A stretch of 7,947 bases of DNA. It comes from JAHFOW01 sp964370795 (GTDB taxonomy: Bacteria; Planctomycetota; Brocadiia; Brocadiales; Brocadiaceae). A program made the translations under genes and the position numbers. This document shows, piece by piece, positions 1 to 5,902 of this stretch. The notes under the pieces were generated by a model, which did not search any database, had not been told where the DNA came from, and was given only the letters and a program-made list of their open reading frames with translations. Every line of letters begins with the position of its first letter. Within the stretch, counting starts at the first letter, position 1. The stretch lies in the NCBI GenBank assembly GCA_964370795.1, contig CAYJME010000161.1:1-7947 (forward strand), written 5' to 3'.

Positions 1-15
1 GAGTAATACTATAAC

Positions 16-49
16 GTTTGTAGTGACGACTTCAGTCGTCACTACAAAC
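16..49. repeat. REP-like perfect palindrome, GTAG/CTAC type
   Basis: A perfect 16-bp inverted repeat (16-31 against 34-49) with a 2-nt centre. The stem contains GTAGTGACGACT and its complement, so a GTAG tetranucleotide lies at the 5' foot on both strands (20-23, and CTAC 42-45). It lies about 110 nt downstream of the ruvX stop and has no T-run on either side, so it looks more like a repetitive extragenic palindrome than a classical intrinsic terminator, although such a stem could still stop or stabilise the ruvX transcript. The GTAG foot is shared with other hairpins in this window whose stems differ. Confidence 0.8.
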
Positions 50-158
50 AAGAAAACCGCATAAATAAAATGAAACATCCATGACTTAAAACGGTCACAA
101 GGGAGCATAAAAATGGATTTTCAGGTGAATATTCCTAGGCAATGAACATGCCATCAAA

Positions 159-605
159 CTAATCACCCTGAGTAGAAGATGATTCGGATGGCTGTGTCTG
201 CCGCCTTGCTAAATAATCCTGCAATATCAACTGTGCGGCAACCATATCAACCCGAACCTTCCGTTTTTTTCGGGAAAGGTTTCCTTCCAGAAGCGCCCTT
301 TCTGCCCTGACAGTGCTGAGACGTTCATCGAGCGTAAAGATTGGCACGTTGATAAATTTCTTTAAGAGCTCAATAAAAGCAAGAACGGCCTGCGCCTTTT
401 CCCCTAATGAATTATTCATGTGTTTGGGCAAGCCGACAACAACCTCTGAAACATCGTTTTCGCGGATAAGCTGGACGATCTTCTTTATATCTTCATCGAG
501 ATGAGTGCGTTCAATCGTTGGAAGTCCCTGTGCAGTAATTCCGAGAGGGTCGCTGATTGCCATCCCCATGCGCCTCTCACCATAATCAATTCCCATAATT
601 CGCAT
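159..605 (-). CDS. ruvX: RuvX/YqgF-family putative pre-16S rRNA nuclease (Holliday junction resolvase-like)
   Basis: Cytoplasmic RNase H-fold nuclease of 148 residues, the usual length for the YqgF/RuvX family, whose members act in 5'-end maturation of 16S rRNA and were earlier proposed to resolve Holliday junctions. Visible motifs are the opening strand MRIMGIDYGERRMGMAISDP with catalytic Asp7, the VVGLPKHMNNS loop (57-66), LDERLSTVRAE (92-102) with the acidic pair D93-E94, and KVRVDMVAAQLIL (116-128) with the third acidic residue Asp120. All three acidic positions are kept, so it should be active. The ATG at 605 starts directly at the conserved first beta strand; the Shine-Dalgarno is weak (GGTTACGGG upstream). 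It is codirectional with the HAD-SEC59 and yggT genes but separated by 238 nt of palindromes, so it may have its own promoter. The C-terminal Ser/Gln/Thr-rich tail (136-148) is not conserved family sequence. Confidence 0.93.
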   Translation of the reverse strand: MRIMGIDYGERRMGMAISDPLGITAQGLPTIERTHLDEDIKKIVQLIRENDVSEVVVGLPKHMNNSLGEKAQAVLAFIELLKKFINVPIFTLDERLSTVRAERALLEGNLSRKKRKVRVDMVAAQLILQDYLARRQTQPSESSSTQGD

Positions 606-633
606 AATACCCGTAACCTATTTAAAGAGTAAT

Positions 634-658
634 GTAGTAAGAGCGGTTTCACCCGCTC
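634..658 (+). repeat. REP-like hairpin with 5' GTAG
   Basis: GTAG (634-637), a 3-nt spacer, then stem GAGCGG (641-646) pairing with CCGCTC (653-658) around a 6-nt loop. The layout, a GTAG tetranucleotide followed by a short GC-rich hairpin, is that described for repetitive extragenic palindromes handled by REP-associated tyrosine transposases. It sits 29 nt upstream of the ruvX start in the codirectional gap. Confidence 0.5.
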
Positions 659-728
659 GATTATAGAGAGTTTTTACATGATCAACCCGCCCGTAACAGT
701 TCTGCCTGTATTCTGAATGGACGCGAAT

Positions 729-801
729 ACAACCCCCTTGCCCCCTTTTCTAAGGGGGATTTTCCAAGTCCCCCTTAATAAAGGGGGATTCAGGGGGTTG
801 T
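729..801. repeat. Nested three-way palindrome of C5/G5 tracts
   Basis: An outer perfect 10-bp inverted repeat (ACAACCCCCT 729-738 against 792-801) encloses two complete hairpins side by side: 741-747 with 752-758 (loop TTCT) and 769-776 with 781-788 (loop AATA). All three stems share the CCCCCTT/AAGGGGG core, so the transcript could fold as a three-way junction. It lies 43 nt past the stop of the HAD-SEC59 gene, where it might end or protect that mRNA, but there is no T-tract after the outer stem. From memory, CCCCCTT-type palindromes of this kind recur in many environmental genomes; copy number here cannot be judged from one window. Confidence 0.8.
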
Positions 802-843
802 CTATACCACCCTCGTACTATTCAAATTCCCCACATAGTATTT

Positions 844-2121
844 TTATGTATACCCAAGACACCACAAGAGAATTCCCGTGCCAAGAGGTATGAATAAATT
901 ATCCAAAGCCCTCAGGGGTAATGATTCAATCATACTGGAAAAACTTGCCGTAAGCAAAGCAGGAAATAGGGGAAAATAGACACGTCCGCAAAAAAAAGCC
1001 ACAATCCATGCGGCCAGCGTACCTTCAAGGCTCTTTTTCTTATTATAAGGAAGCCGATGGTTCCCCAGTTTCCTTCCTACCAGTGTGGCAGCCGTATCGG
1101 CAAAGGCCACAATCCAGATACCCGCGCTTGCAATGGATGCGGAAAAACATAGGGTAGACAACATCGCCCCCAAAACGAGGGTTACCGGTCCAAAAGCAAA
1201 ACCCCGTTCCTCTGCCTTACGGATGCTCGATCGTGTAATCTTCCCAAAGAAGGGAAATGAATACCCATTTATTCTCAGGAACTCTGAAATCATATAAACA
1301 ACAATTAACGAAAACAGCGCCACAAGAGTTGGAAAGTACAAGAAGCCAGAAAACAAGGGTACAAACGCAATAAGAATATGGAGGGCCTTCCTCCTCATTT
1401 CCTGATACCATGAAAATGTAAATTGCTTGCGCATGCCGGCAAACAGGGTTGCATAGGTATCGGCGTCTTCGATATTTAAAATATCAAGTACCTCTGCCAG
1501 ATTCCCGCTGTCAATCAGGTAATGCGCACGCCGTCGCACCGCATAGTGGGCATTGATACCAATATTAATGCCTGCTTTGTACATGATATCGAGATTGTTG
1601 CGGTCATCGACGAGGACAATGGCATCTTTCCATGTGAGATTATTTTTGTTGAGTATCTCTTCAATAAGCTCCTTTTTTCCCTGTGGCTGAGACAAACGTC
1701 CGGATACCTCCCCCGTTAGCTTTTTATCATTGGCGCCGATCTCGACGCCATAACCGTCATGCGCCGATAACCGTATTGCCAGGTCTTTTACAAAGATATC
1801 AGGCACCCCGCTGCTGATAAGAACGACCTGATAACCATGATTACATAACGACTCCACGGTTTCCCGCGCATGATGTATCACACCCATATTTTTGTAAACC
1901 GTTTGAAGCTGCTCAAGCGACATACCTTTAAATTCTGCATATACCCGCGTAAGGAGTTCCCGAATGGATAGTTTATTCAGATTGAAAAGCAGACACAGGA
2001 TAGCCGTTCTGGTATACATCAACCTACCGAGGGAACGCGAGAGGTGGAGGATGAATTGTCCTTTAAACAGGACGCCGTCGACATCCATAACGATCAACTT
2101 TTTGGGAACTGCATGAATCAA
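844..2121 (-). CDS. Fusion: HAD-superfamily phosphatase + SEC59/phytol-kinase-like membrane kinase
   Basis: 425 residues in two parts. Residues 7-215 form a SerB-like HAD phosphatase: motif I VMDVDGVL with nucleophile Asp13 and acid/base Asp15, motif II LISSG (Ser103/104), motif III Lys149/150, motif IV VLVDDRNNLDIM (169-180), which departs from the canonical GDGxND but keeps Asp172, Asp173 and Asp178. Residues 240-425 are a polytopic membrane domain of the SEC59/DGK1/VTE5 group (CTP-dependent polyprenol, phytol or diacylglycerol kinases; related to CDP-lipid synthases): RRKALHI (243-249), then ADTAATLVGRKLGNHRLP (341-358) and KKKSLEGTLA (361-370), matching the DxxAxxxGxxxG...KSxEG nucleotide motif. 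About six hydrophobic segments lie between 246 and 423. The start is TTG at 2121; a later start at Met12 would cut away strand 1 of the HAD fold. The yggT stop is 1 nt upstream, so the two are cotranscribed. The fusion suggests coupled dephosphorylation and phosphorylation of an isoprenoid or lipid alcohol; the substrate is unknown. Confidence 0.85.
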   Translation of the reverse strand: MIHAVPKKLIVMDVDGVLFKGQFILHLSRSLGRLMYTRTAILCLLFNLNKLSIRELLTRVYAEFKGMSLEQLQTVYKNMGVIHHARETVESLCNHGYQVVLISSGVPDIFVKDLAIRLSAHDGYGVEIGANDKKLTGEVSGRLSQPQGKKELIEEILNKNNLTWKDAIVLVDDRNNLDIMYKAGINIGINAHYAVRRRAHYLIDSGNLAEVLDILNIEDADTYATLFAGMRKQFTFSWYQEMRRKALHILIAFVPLFSGFLYFPTLVALFSLIVVYMISEFLRINGYSFPFFGKITRSSIRKAEERGFAFGPVTLVLGAMLSTLCFSASIASAGIWIVAFADTAATLVGRKLGNHRLPYNKKKSLEGTLAAWIVAFFCGRVYFPLFPALLTASFSSMIESLPLRALDNLFIPLGTGILLWCLGYT

Positions 2122-2122
2122 A

Positions 2123-2365
2123 TTAAATTACGCCCCCGACCATTTTTTTAATGATACCGAGGGCAAAGAATACAACAACAGGGGAAAAATCTATACCTTT
2201 GAAAGGCGGGATGATTTTTCGTACAGGAATTAAGACAGGATCGGTTATTTTAAAAAGAAATCTTATTGCCTGATTGTACGGATTGTGCGGCACCCATGAA
2301 AGAACAATTCTTATAAGCAACGCAATTTCATAAAGACTAATAAGTGTACTGAGAAACCCCCCCAT
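2123..2365 (-). CDS. YggT-family integral membrane protein
   Basis: 80-residue protein with the single-repeat YggT architecture: hydrophobic segment 4-24, the family motif LLIRIVLSWVPHNPYNQAI (residues 16-34), the segment FKITDPVLIPVRKIIPP (38-54) and the tail DFSPVVVFFALGII (59-72), which forms the second membrane helix. YggT proteins sit in the inner membrane; roles in osmotic tolerance and in assembly of other membrane proteins have been proposed, but the biochemical function is unsettled. The ATG at 2365 has a good Shine-Dalgarno, AAGGAG, 7 nt upstream (2373-2378). It is the first gene of the minus-strand group and overlaps functionally with nothing obvious in the next gene, although both products are membrane proteins. 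Small YggT genes often lie in cell-envelope or proC/yggS-type clusters, which are not seen here. Confidence 0.9.
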   Translation of the reverse strand: MGGFLSTLISLYEIALLIRIVLSWVPHNPYNQAIRFLFKITDPVLIPVRKIIPPFKGIDFSPVVVFFALGIIKKMVGGVI

Positions 2366-2535
2366 GAAAACGCTCCTTTTTTATCAAGAGTAAAGTAAAA
2401 ATTACAGGTTCAAAATATCTGTGCCTAATTTGTTATATTTGTTATACTTAAGCTTTAAGATTCTAACATAGGGTATGAGAGAGAGCAATAAAAATAAATA
2501 TCAGAAAATCGGGGGACTCTGGAGAATACAGTTTC

Positions 2536-2564
2536 TTGAAATACTTGATAGGGCATGATAAAAT
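2536..2564 (+). promoter_or_regulatory. Candidate sigma70 promoter for hxlB
   Basis: TTGAAA (2536-2541; 5 of 6 to TTGACA), a 17-nt spacer, and TAAAAT (2559-2564; 5 of 6 to TATAAT). Spacing is optimal. It would start transcription near 2571, leaving a leader of about 105 nt before the TTG start. AT-rich surroundings make chance matches likely, so this remains a candidate. Confidence 0.42.
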
Positions 2565-2663
2565 TAAAATTTTTAAAGTGGTATAGATAAATTCTGGTAT
2601 AGTAACTAAATCTGTCCAGAGCGTAACTCAAACCTTCAGGTTTAAAACAGGGAAATAAATTTT

Positions 2664-2670
2664 GAGAGGA
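2664..2670 (+). promoter_or_regulatory. Ribosome binding site that fixes the TTG start of hxlB
   Basis: GAGAGGA followed by 7 nt and TTG (2678-2680). No in-frame ATG lies before the first conserved helix, so this purine run supports TTG as the start. Confidence 0.6.
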
Positions 2671-2677
2671 TTGTACA

Positions 2678-3256
2678 TTGAAGTTGGTAGGTGAGTACCT
2701 GGGAATCAAGGCCGCCACACAAATTATTCTGGATGAAATCCGCTCCGTACTTGAAAAAATCGAAGAAATACCTTATGAACAATTTATTTCTTCGATTATC
2801 CAGGCAAAAAATGTCTTTGTAACAGGCCAGGGACGTTCGGGCCTTGTATCCCGTACCTTTGCCATGAGACTCACGCATATCGGCATAAATGCCTATTGCG
2901 TCGGGGATGCCACAACGCCAAATATCGACAAAGGCGATTTGCTGATAGCGTGCAGCAGTTCGGGCAGTACCCATATAACTTGCTACATTGCCGGTCTGGC
3001 TAAAAAGGCACATGCAACCATCGTTGCCGTAACCTCCCAAAAAAATTCACCTCTTGCAAAACTGGCAAATATCGTTATTGAATTACCCGTGCAGGAAGTA
3101 AGCACCAATTATAAAAATGACGGCTCTATTCAGTTTCGAAGCACCCTCTTTGAACAGGCGTGCCTCGTGTATCTGGACGGAATTATCCTTTCCCTCGTAT
3201 CCAGGCTGAACAGTTCAGAGAAGGACATGCACAAACGACACTCAAATCTGGAGTAA
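2678..3256 (+). CDS. hxlB: 6-phospho-3-hexuloisomerase (SIS domain)
   Basis: Cytoplasmic isomerase of 192 residues, interconverting D-arabino-3-hexulose 6-phosphate and fructose 6-phosphate in the ribulose monophosphate pathway (formaldehyde fixation, or ribulose 5-phosphate supply when run backwards). It has the single SIS domain of the family: VFVTGQGRSGLVSRTFAMRL (46-65), where GxGRSG is the sugar-phosphate loop, VGDATTPNIDKGDLLIACSS (75-94), SSSGST (93-98), the helix TLFEQACLVYLD (156-167) with Glu159 at the expected catalytic position, and the C-terminal KRHSNLE (186-192), close to the RHANLE end typical of this family. One deviation: the usual SGSGxT(E) loop reads SSSGSTH. No hexulose-phosphate synthase (hxlA) is in the window, and the flanking genes point the other way, so it is a single-gene transcription unit. 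A different sugar-phosphate substrate within the SIS family cannot be excluded. Confidence 0.88.
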   Translation: MKLVGEYLGIKAATQIILDEIRSVLEKIEEIPYEQFISSIIQAKNVFVTGQGRSGLVSRTFAMRLTHIGINAYCVGDATTPNIDKGDLLIACSSSGSTHITCYIAGLAKKAHATIVAVTSQKNSPLAKLANIVIELPVQEVSTNYKNDGSIQFRSTLFEQACLVYLDGIILSLVSRLNSSEKDMHKRHSNLE

Positions 3257-3276
3257 AAATAAATCAGGCCTTATAA

Positions 3277-3339
3277 CCGTTCAAACCGTTCAAACGGCTT
3301 AATCGGTTTAAACGGTTTAAACGGTTTAAACGGTTTGAA
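3277..3339. repeat. 9-bp tandem repeat array (7 units) in a convergent gap
   Basis: Seven consecutive 9-mers in register: CCGTTCAAA twice, CGGCTTAAT, CGGTTTAAA three times, CGGTTTGAA. Because the unit is nearly its own reverse complement, the array also folds back on itself: GTTCAAACCG (3279-3288) pairs perfectly with 3331-3340. It fills the space between the hxlB stop (3256) and the end of the oppositely oriented membrane-protein gene (3383), so it could act as a bidirectional transcription barrier, or may simply be a slippage-expanded satellite. Confidence 0.85.
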
Positions 3340-3382
3340 CTGTTATTACCCGCCCTACGATTTGTATTGAAATTCCTCTGCA

Positions 3383-3925
3383 TCATTCAGAGAGCATGTC
3401 GTGGTCTCTTCTAAACCACATTTCATATAAGGGAATAAAGATGAATGCCCCAAAACTCAGGATGAGACAAATATGAGAAATGACGAATGCCACGACAAAG
3501 TGGTGACATACATACCTTATGAGCCATGGAGATGCCAGGTTCAGGATGATACCCATAAATGAAGTACCGTAAATGGTAATCTTTAATCCTTCCCGGGTAT
3601 GCGTCATTGCAAGGATACGGGAAAGGATAAATATGACTATGGGTATGGAAAAAATATGGCTGTGGGTGACTTCGAGCAGTTCACGATAGGATTTCGGGAA
3701 AAAGAACCCTTCCTCCAGTTTTGCCTTGTTTTCTTCAGGTGATACGGGCGCAGAAATGTCTTCCTCCTTGTCGCCGCAATAATAACGTACGGTCTTCTGT
3801 GGAGAAAGCCCCGTCCTCTCATAATAATTCAAGAAACCAATTCCAACAGCAGTAGCTATAATGAATAGAAAAAAGGTAAAAAAAATCTTGTTACTCGTTG
3901 GAATTGACCACATGCCGTTCGACAT
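3383..3925 (-). CDS. Four-TM membrane protein of unknown function, His-rich
   Basis: 180 residues; I do not recognise a named family. Predicted layout: N-terminal membrane helix about 14-34, an exported or loop segment 35-85 containing RYYCGD (47-52) and an acidic stretch, then three further helices at about 89-107, 114-134 and 142-166, and a short charged tail. Notable are VTHSHIFSIP (86-95) at the entry of helix 2, SPWLIRYVCHH (132-142) before helix 4, and His151 inside helix 4. Several of these histidines (88, 90, 141, 142, 151) could bind metal or haem, but that is only suggested by their placement. ATG at 3925 has a strong Shine-Dalgarno, AAGGAG, 6 nt upstream (3932-3937). It is codirectional with and downstream of the FMN-binding/ApbE gene, separated by the inverted-repeat element at 3954-4265; a role in the same envelope redox process is possible but unproven. 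Confidence 0.75.
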   Translation of the reverse strand: MSNGMWSIPTSNKIFFTFFLFIIATAVGIGFLNYYERTGLSPQKTVRYYCGDKEEDISAPVSPEENKAKLEEGFFFPKSYRELLEVTHSHIFSIPIVIFILSRILAMTHTREGLKITIYGTSFMGIILNLASPWLIRYVCHHFVVAFVISHICLILSFGAFIFIPLYEMWFRRDHDMLSE

Positions 3926-3953
3926 TGCTTACTCCTTCATAAACTACTTTTGA

Positions 3954-4265
3954 AACCACAGATTTCACAGATTACGCAGATATGATCATACAAATTATGA
4001 CATTACGATACGATTGCAAAAAGTCGAGTCTTAGGTGTCATTGCGAGTGAAACGAAGCAATCTTTCCCTCATTATAATAATTCCAGGAGATTGATTCGGA
4101 AAAAACCCTCGCAATGACACGATGATTGACTTTTTGCACAGATTCTAAAGCCTCAAATTACATAAAGATACCTTGATCGCAAAGGTATTTGATTCTCGCG
4201 GTTGTCTCCACACAACTTCCCGAAGAGCCAAATTATTATCTGTGTAATCTGAGAAATCTGTGGTT
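3954..4265. mobile_element. MITE-like nested inverted-repeat element (about 312 bp)
   Basis: Outer inverted repeats of 29 nt, 3954-3982 and 4237-4265, match at 27 positions and begin AACCACAGATTTC at both ends. Inside lies a second imperfect inverted repeat: GTGTCATTGCGAG (4035-4047) is perfectly complementary to 4108-4120, and the flanking GCAAAAAGTC (4016-4025) to 4127-4136. No coding sequence is present. The element fills the gap between the apbE stop (10 nt away) and the Shine-Dalgarno of the four-TM gene (16 nt away), with no clear target-site duplication. From memory, both CCACAGATT... and TGTCATTGCGAG... are recurring palindromic repeats in many environmental bacterial genomes; here one seems to sit within a pair of the other. 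Confidence 0.7.
4166..4190 (-). terminator. Possible hairpin downstream of the FMN-binding/ApbE gene
   Basis: ATACCTT (4168-4174) pairs with AAGGTAT (4182-4188) around a 7-nt loop; one A-T and one wobble pair extend it. It lies about 85 nt past the apbE stop, within the inverted-repeat element. There is only a weak T-rich stretch after it on the minus strand, so termination here is a guess. Confidence 0.22.
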
Positions 4266-4274
4266 ACTTTTCTT

Positions 4275-5900
4275 TTACCAATTACCGGTTTTCGTGAATT
4301 TTTCTTTGAATCCCTGCGTCATGTCAATCGCCAGCTTACCATCCTTTTCATAAGCAATCATGGCCTCTGCGCCGGGACTCTTTTTTATAAGGTTCAAACC
4401 TTTTTCCGGTCCCAGCACAAAGACACTGGTTGATAATGCGTCTACCTGTGTGCCTGTTGGGGCAACAATCGTTGTTGCAATGGTACCGCTGTTTACTGGC
4501 CTTCCCGTCCTGGGGTCTACAATATGTGAATACCGTTTCCCCTTGACCTCAAAAAACCGCTCATAATCGCCCGACGTTGCTGTGGCCTCGTCTTTGAGCT
4601 CCAGATAACCCAGAATTTCACCCCTTTTTCTGGGATGTTGCACACCAATATTCCACCCTTTTTTATCCGGCGGAACGCCCAGGACGTATATATTCCCACC
4701 GAGGTTAACACAACCGTTATCAATACCATATTTTTTAATAACTCCCAGCGCCTTATCTACCGCGTAGCCTTTTCCAATAGCGCCCAGTTCTATCTGTGTC
4801 TGCGGATTTTTAAATGAAACGGAGCCGGGTTTTTTGGAATCAGTACTCTTGTTGATTACAATATTTTTGTACGAGACGGCTGGCAAGATTTTTTCGATTT
4901 CTTTGTCAGAGGGAACACGCTCTTTTCCGCTAAAAAATCCCCAGAGGCCGACAAGAGGAGATACCGTGATATCAAAGGCGCCTCCGCTCATTTCGCTATA
5001 ATAGATAGATTGTTCCACAACATCCAGGAGTTCAGCGCCACAGGGAGTGGACAATTTTGGAGCGTTCTTGTTTATGAGAGATAGTTCACTGTCACTTTTA
5101 TAATTACTCATGATTCGGTCCATGCGTTCCATCTCATTTAACGCCTCGTCAATTGCTCTCCCTGCCAACTTTTCATCATTTGAGTATGTGGATACCTCTG
5201 CAAAGGTTCCCATAATCATGCGTGTTTGTTTCAGGAGTTTTAGTTCCTGATTCTTGTTCTTATTTATTATCGTAGCACGCGAATCCACCAATTTCACATC
5301 ACTTACATTTTTCTTGCCGCTCAGGTAGTATTCATTGAGAACGGCAAGCACCTTCCTTACACCCATGCACATATACTGCGCGGACATAGTAGCGCCAGTA
5401 ATATTAATAATATCTCTATTAATGCGGATAGGATTTTTGAGAGACTTACCAGGGAACTGATAGAGAAAACGTTTCCTTGCAACCTCTCCACCACGACTTT
5501 CACGGTAGACAAGCACTGCAACGTTGCTAATCTTTCCATCCGTATTAACGCCGACAATAAACGAAAAAGGATGGAATTTACCAACCTCTTCCGTAATAAT
5601 CGCATATCGTTGGATAACACCAGTCCTCTTCCCTATATATACCGTAAATCTATCTTCGTAAAGCCTTCTGCTGAGAATTTTTTCGAGATTTTGTTTTTCA
5701 TCGGCGGTCAGGATGAGTTCATCCGTCAGAATATCTTCGCACTCAGGAAAGATAAGCGCCAGGGCTTGTTCTTCAGTAAGGTAAGTCTGTAACTGAAAAT
5801 TATCGGTTGGTTCCGGTTCTGTTTGAGCCTTTGAAATAGGGGAAAAAGACACTACCACCATGACAGACAAAGATACCAATCGTACAAAAAAATATTTCAC
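4275..5900 (-). CDS. Exported FMN-binding domain fused to ApbE FAD:protein FMN transferase
   Basis: 541 residues, against about 330 for a plain ApbE. Residues 1-25 are a Sec signal peptide with cleavage likely after SKA (25/26); no lipobox. Residues about 85-195 are an FMN-binding domain of the NqrC/RnfG/NosR type, with GVNTDGKISNVAVLVYRES (117-135) and the flavinylation motif ITGATMS (167-173), in which Thr171 is the expected phosphoester FMN acceptor. Residues 227-541 are a complete ApbE domain: RMIMGTF (227-233), SNYKSDSELSLIN (265-277), GGAFDITVSPLVGLWGF (306-322), ELGAIGKGYAVDKA (371-384), VNLGGN (398-403), ATSGDYERFF (441-450), RYSHIVDPRTGRPV (456-469) and VDALSTSVFVLGPEKG (486-501), with Asp487 the likely Mg ligand. 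So the enzyme carries its own substrate domain and probably flavinylates itself outside the cytoplasm. The start is GTG at 5900, 2 nt after the lipoprotein stop, with GGGAAG upstream: a tight operon. Confidence 0.92.
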   Translation of the reverse strand: MKYFFVRLVSLSVMVVVSFSPISKAQTEPEPTDNFQLQTYLTEEQALALIFPECEDILTDELILTADEKQNLEKILSRRLYEDRFTVYIGKRTGVIQRYAIITEEVGKFHPFSFIVGVNTDGKISNVAVLVYRESRGGEVARKRFLYQFPGKSLKNPIRINRDIINITGATMSAQYMCMGVRKVLAVLNEYYLSGKKNVSDVKLVDSRATIINKNKNQELKLLKQTRMIMGTFAEVSTYSNDEKLAGRAIDEALNEMERMDRIMSNYKSDSELSLINKNAPKLSTPCGAELLDVVEQSIYYSEMSGGAFDITVSPLVGLWGFFSGKERVPSDKEIEKILPAVSYKNIVINKSTDSKKPGSVSFKNPQTQIELGAIGKGYAVDKALGVIKKYGIDNGCVNLGGNIYVLGVPPDKKGWNIGVQHPRKRGEILGYLELKDEATATSGDYERFFEVKGKRYSHIVDPRTGRPVNSGTIATTIVAPTGTQVDALSTSVFVLGPEKGLNLIKKSPGAEAMIAYEKDGKLAIDMTQGFKEKFTKTGNW

Positions 5901-5902
5901 TT

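Larger units (their letters stand above)
2366..2677. other. Divergent intergenic region between yggT and hxlB
   Basis: AT-rich 312-nt spacer between two genes pointing away from each other, so it should hold promoters for both. A good sigma70-type candidate for hxlB is annotated separately. For the yggT direction I see TATAAC-like hexamers around 2430-2450 but no convincing partner -35. No RNA gene, riboswitch or long hairpin was recognised, and the minus-strand open frames reaching into it have no protein-like features. Confidence 0.5.

Noticed and set aside
16..49. Intrinsic terminator for ruvX
   Set aside because: The stem is strong, but no T-tract follows on the minus strand, and the GTAG foot fits a REP-like element better.
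2642..3040. Minus-strand frame of 132 codons opposite hxlB
   Set aside because: Antisense to a well-recognised SIS-domain gene; Cys/Tyr-rich without motifs.
3277..3339. CRISPR array
   Set aside because: Units are 9 bp and contiguous with no spacers; no cas genes are present.
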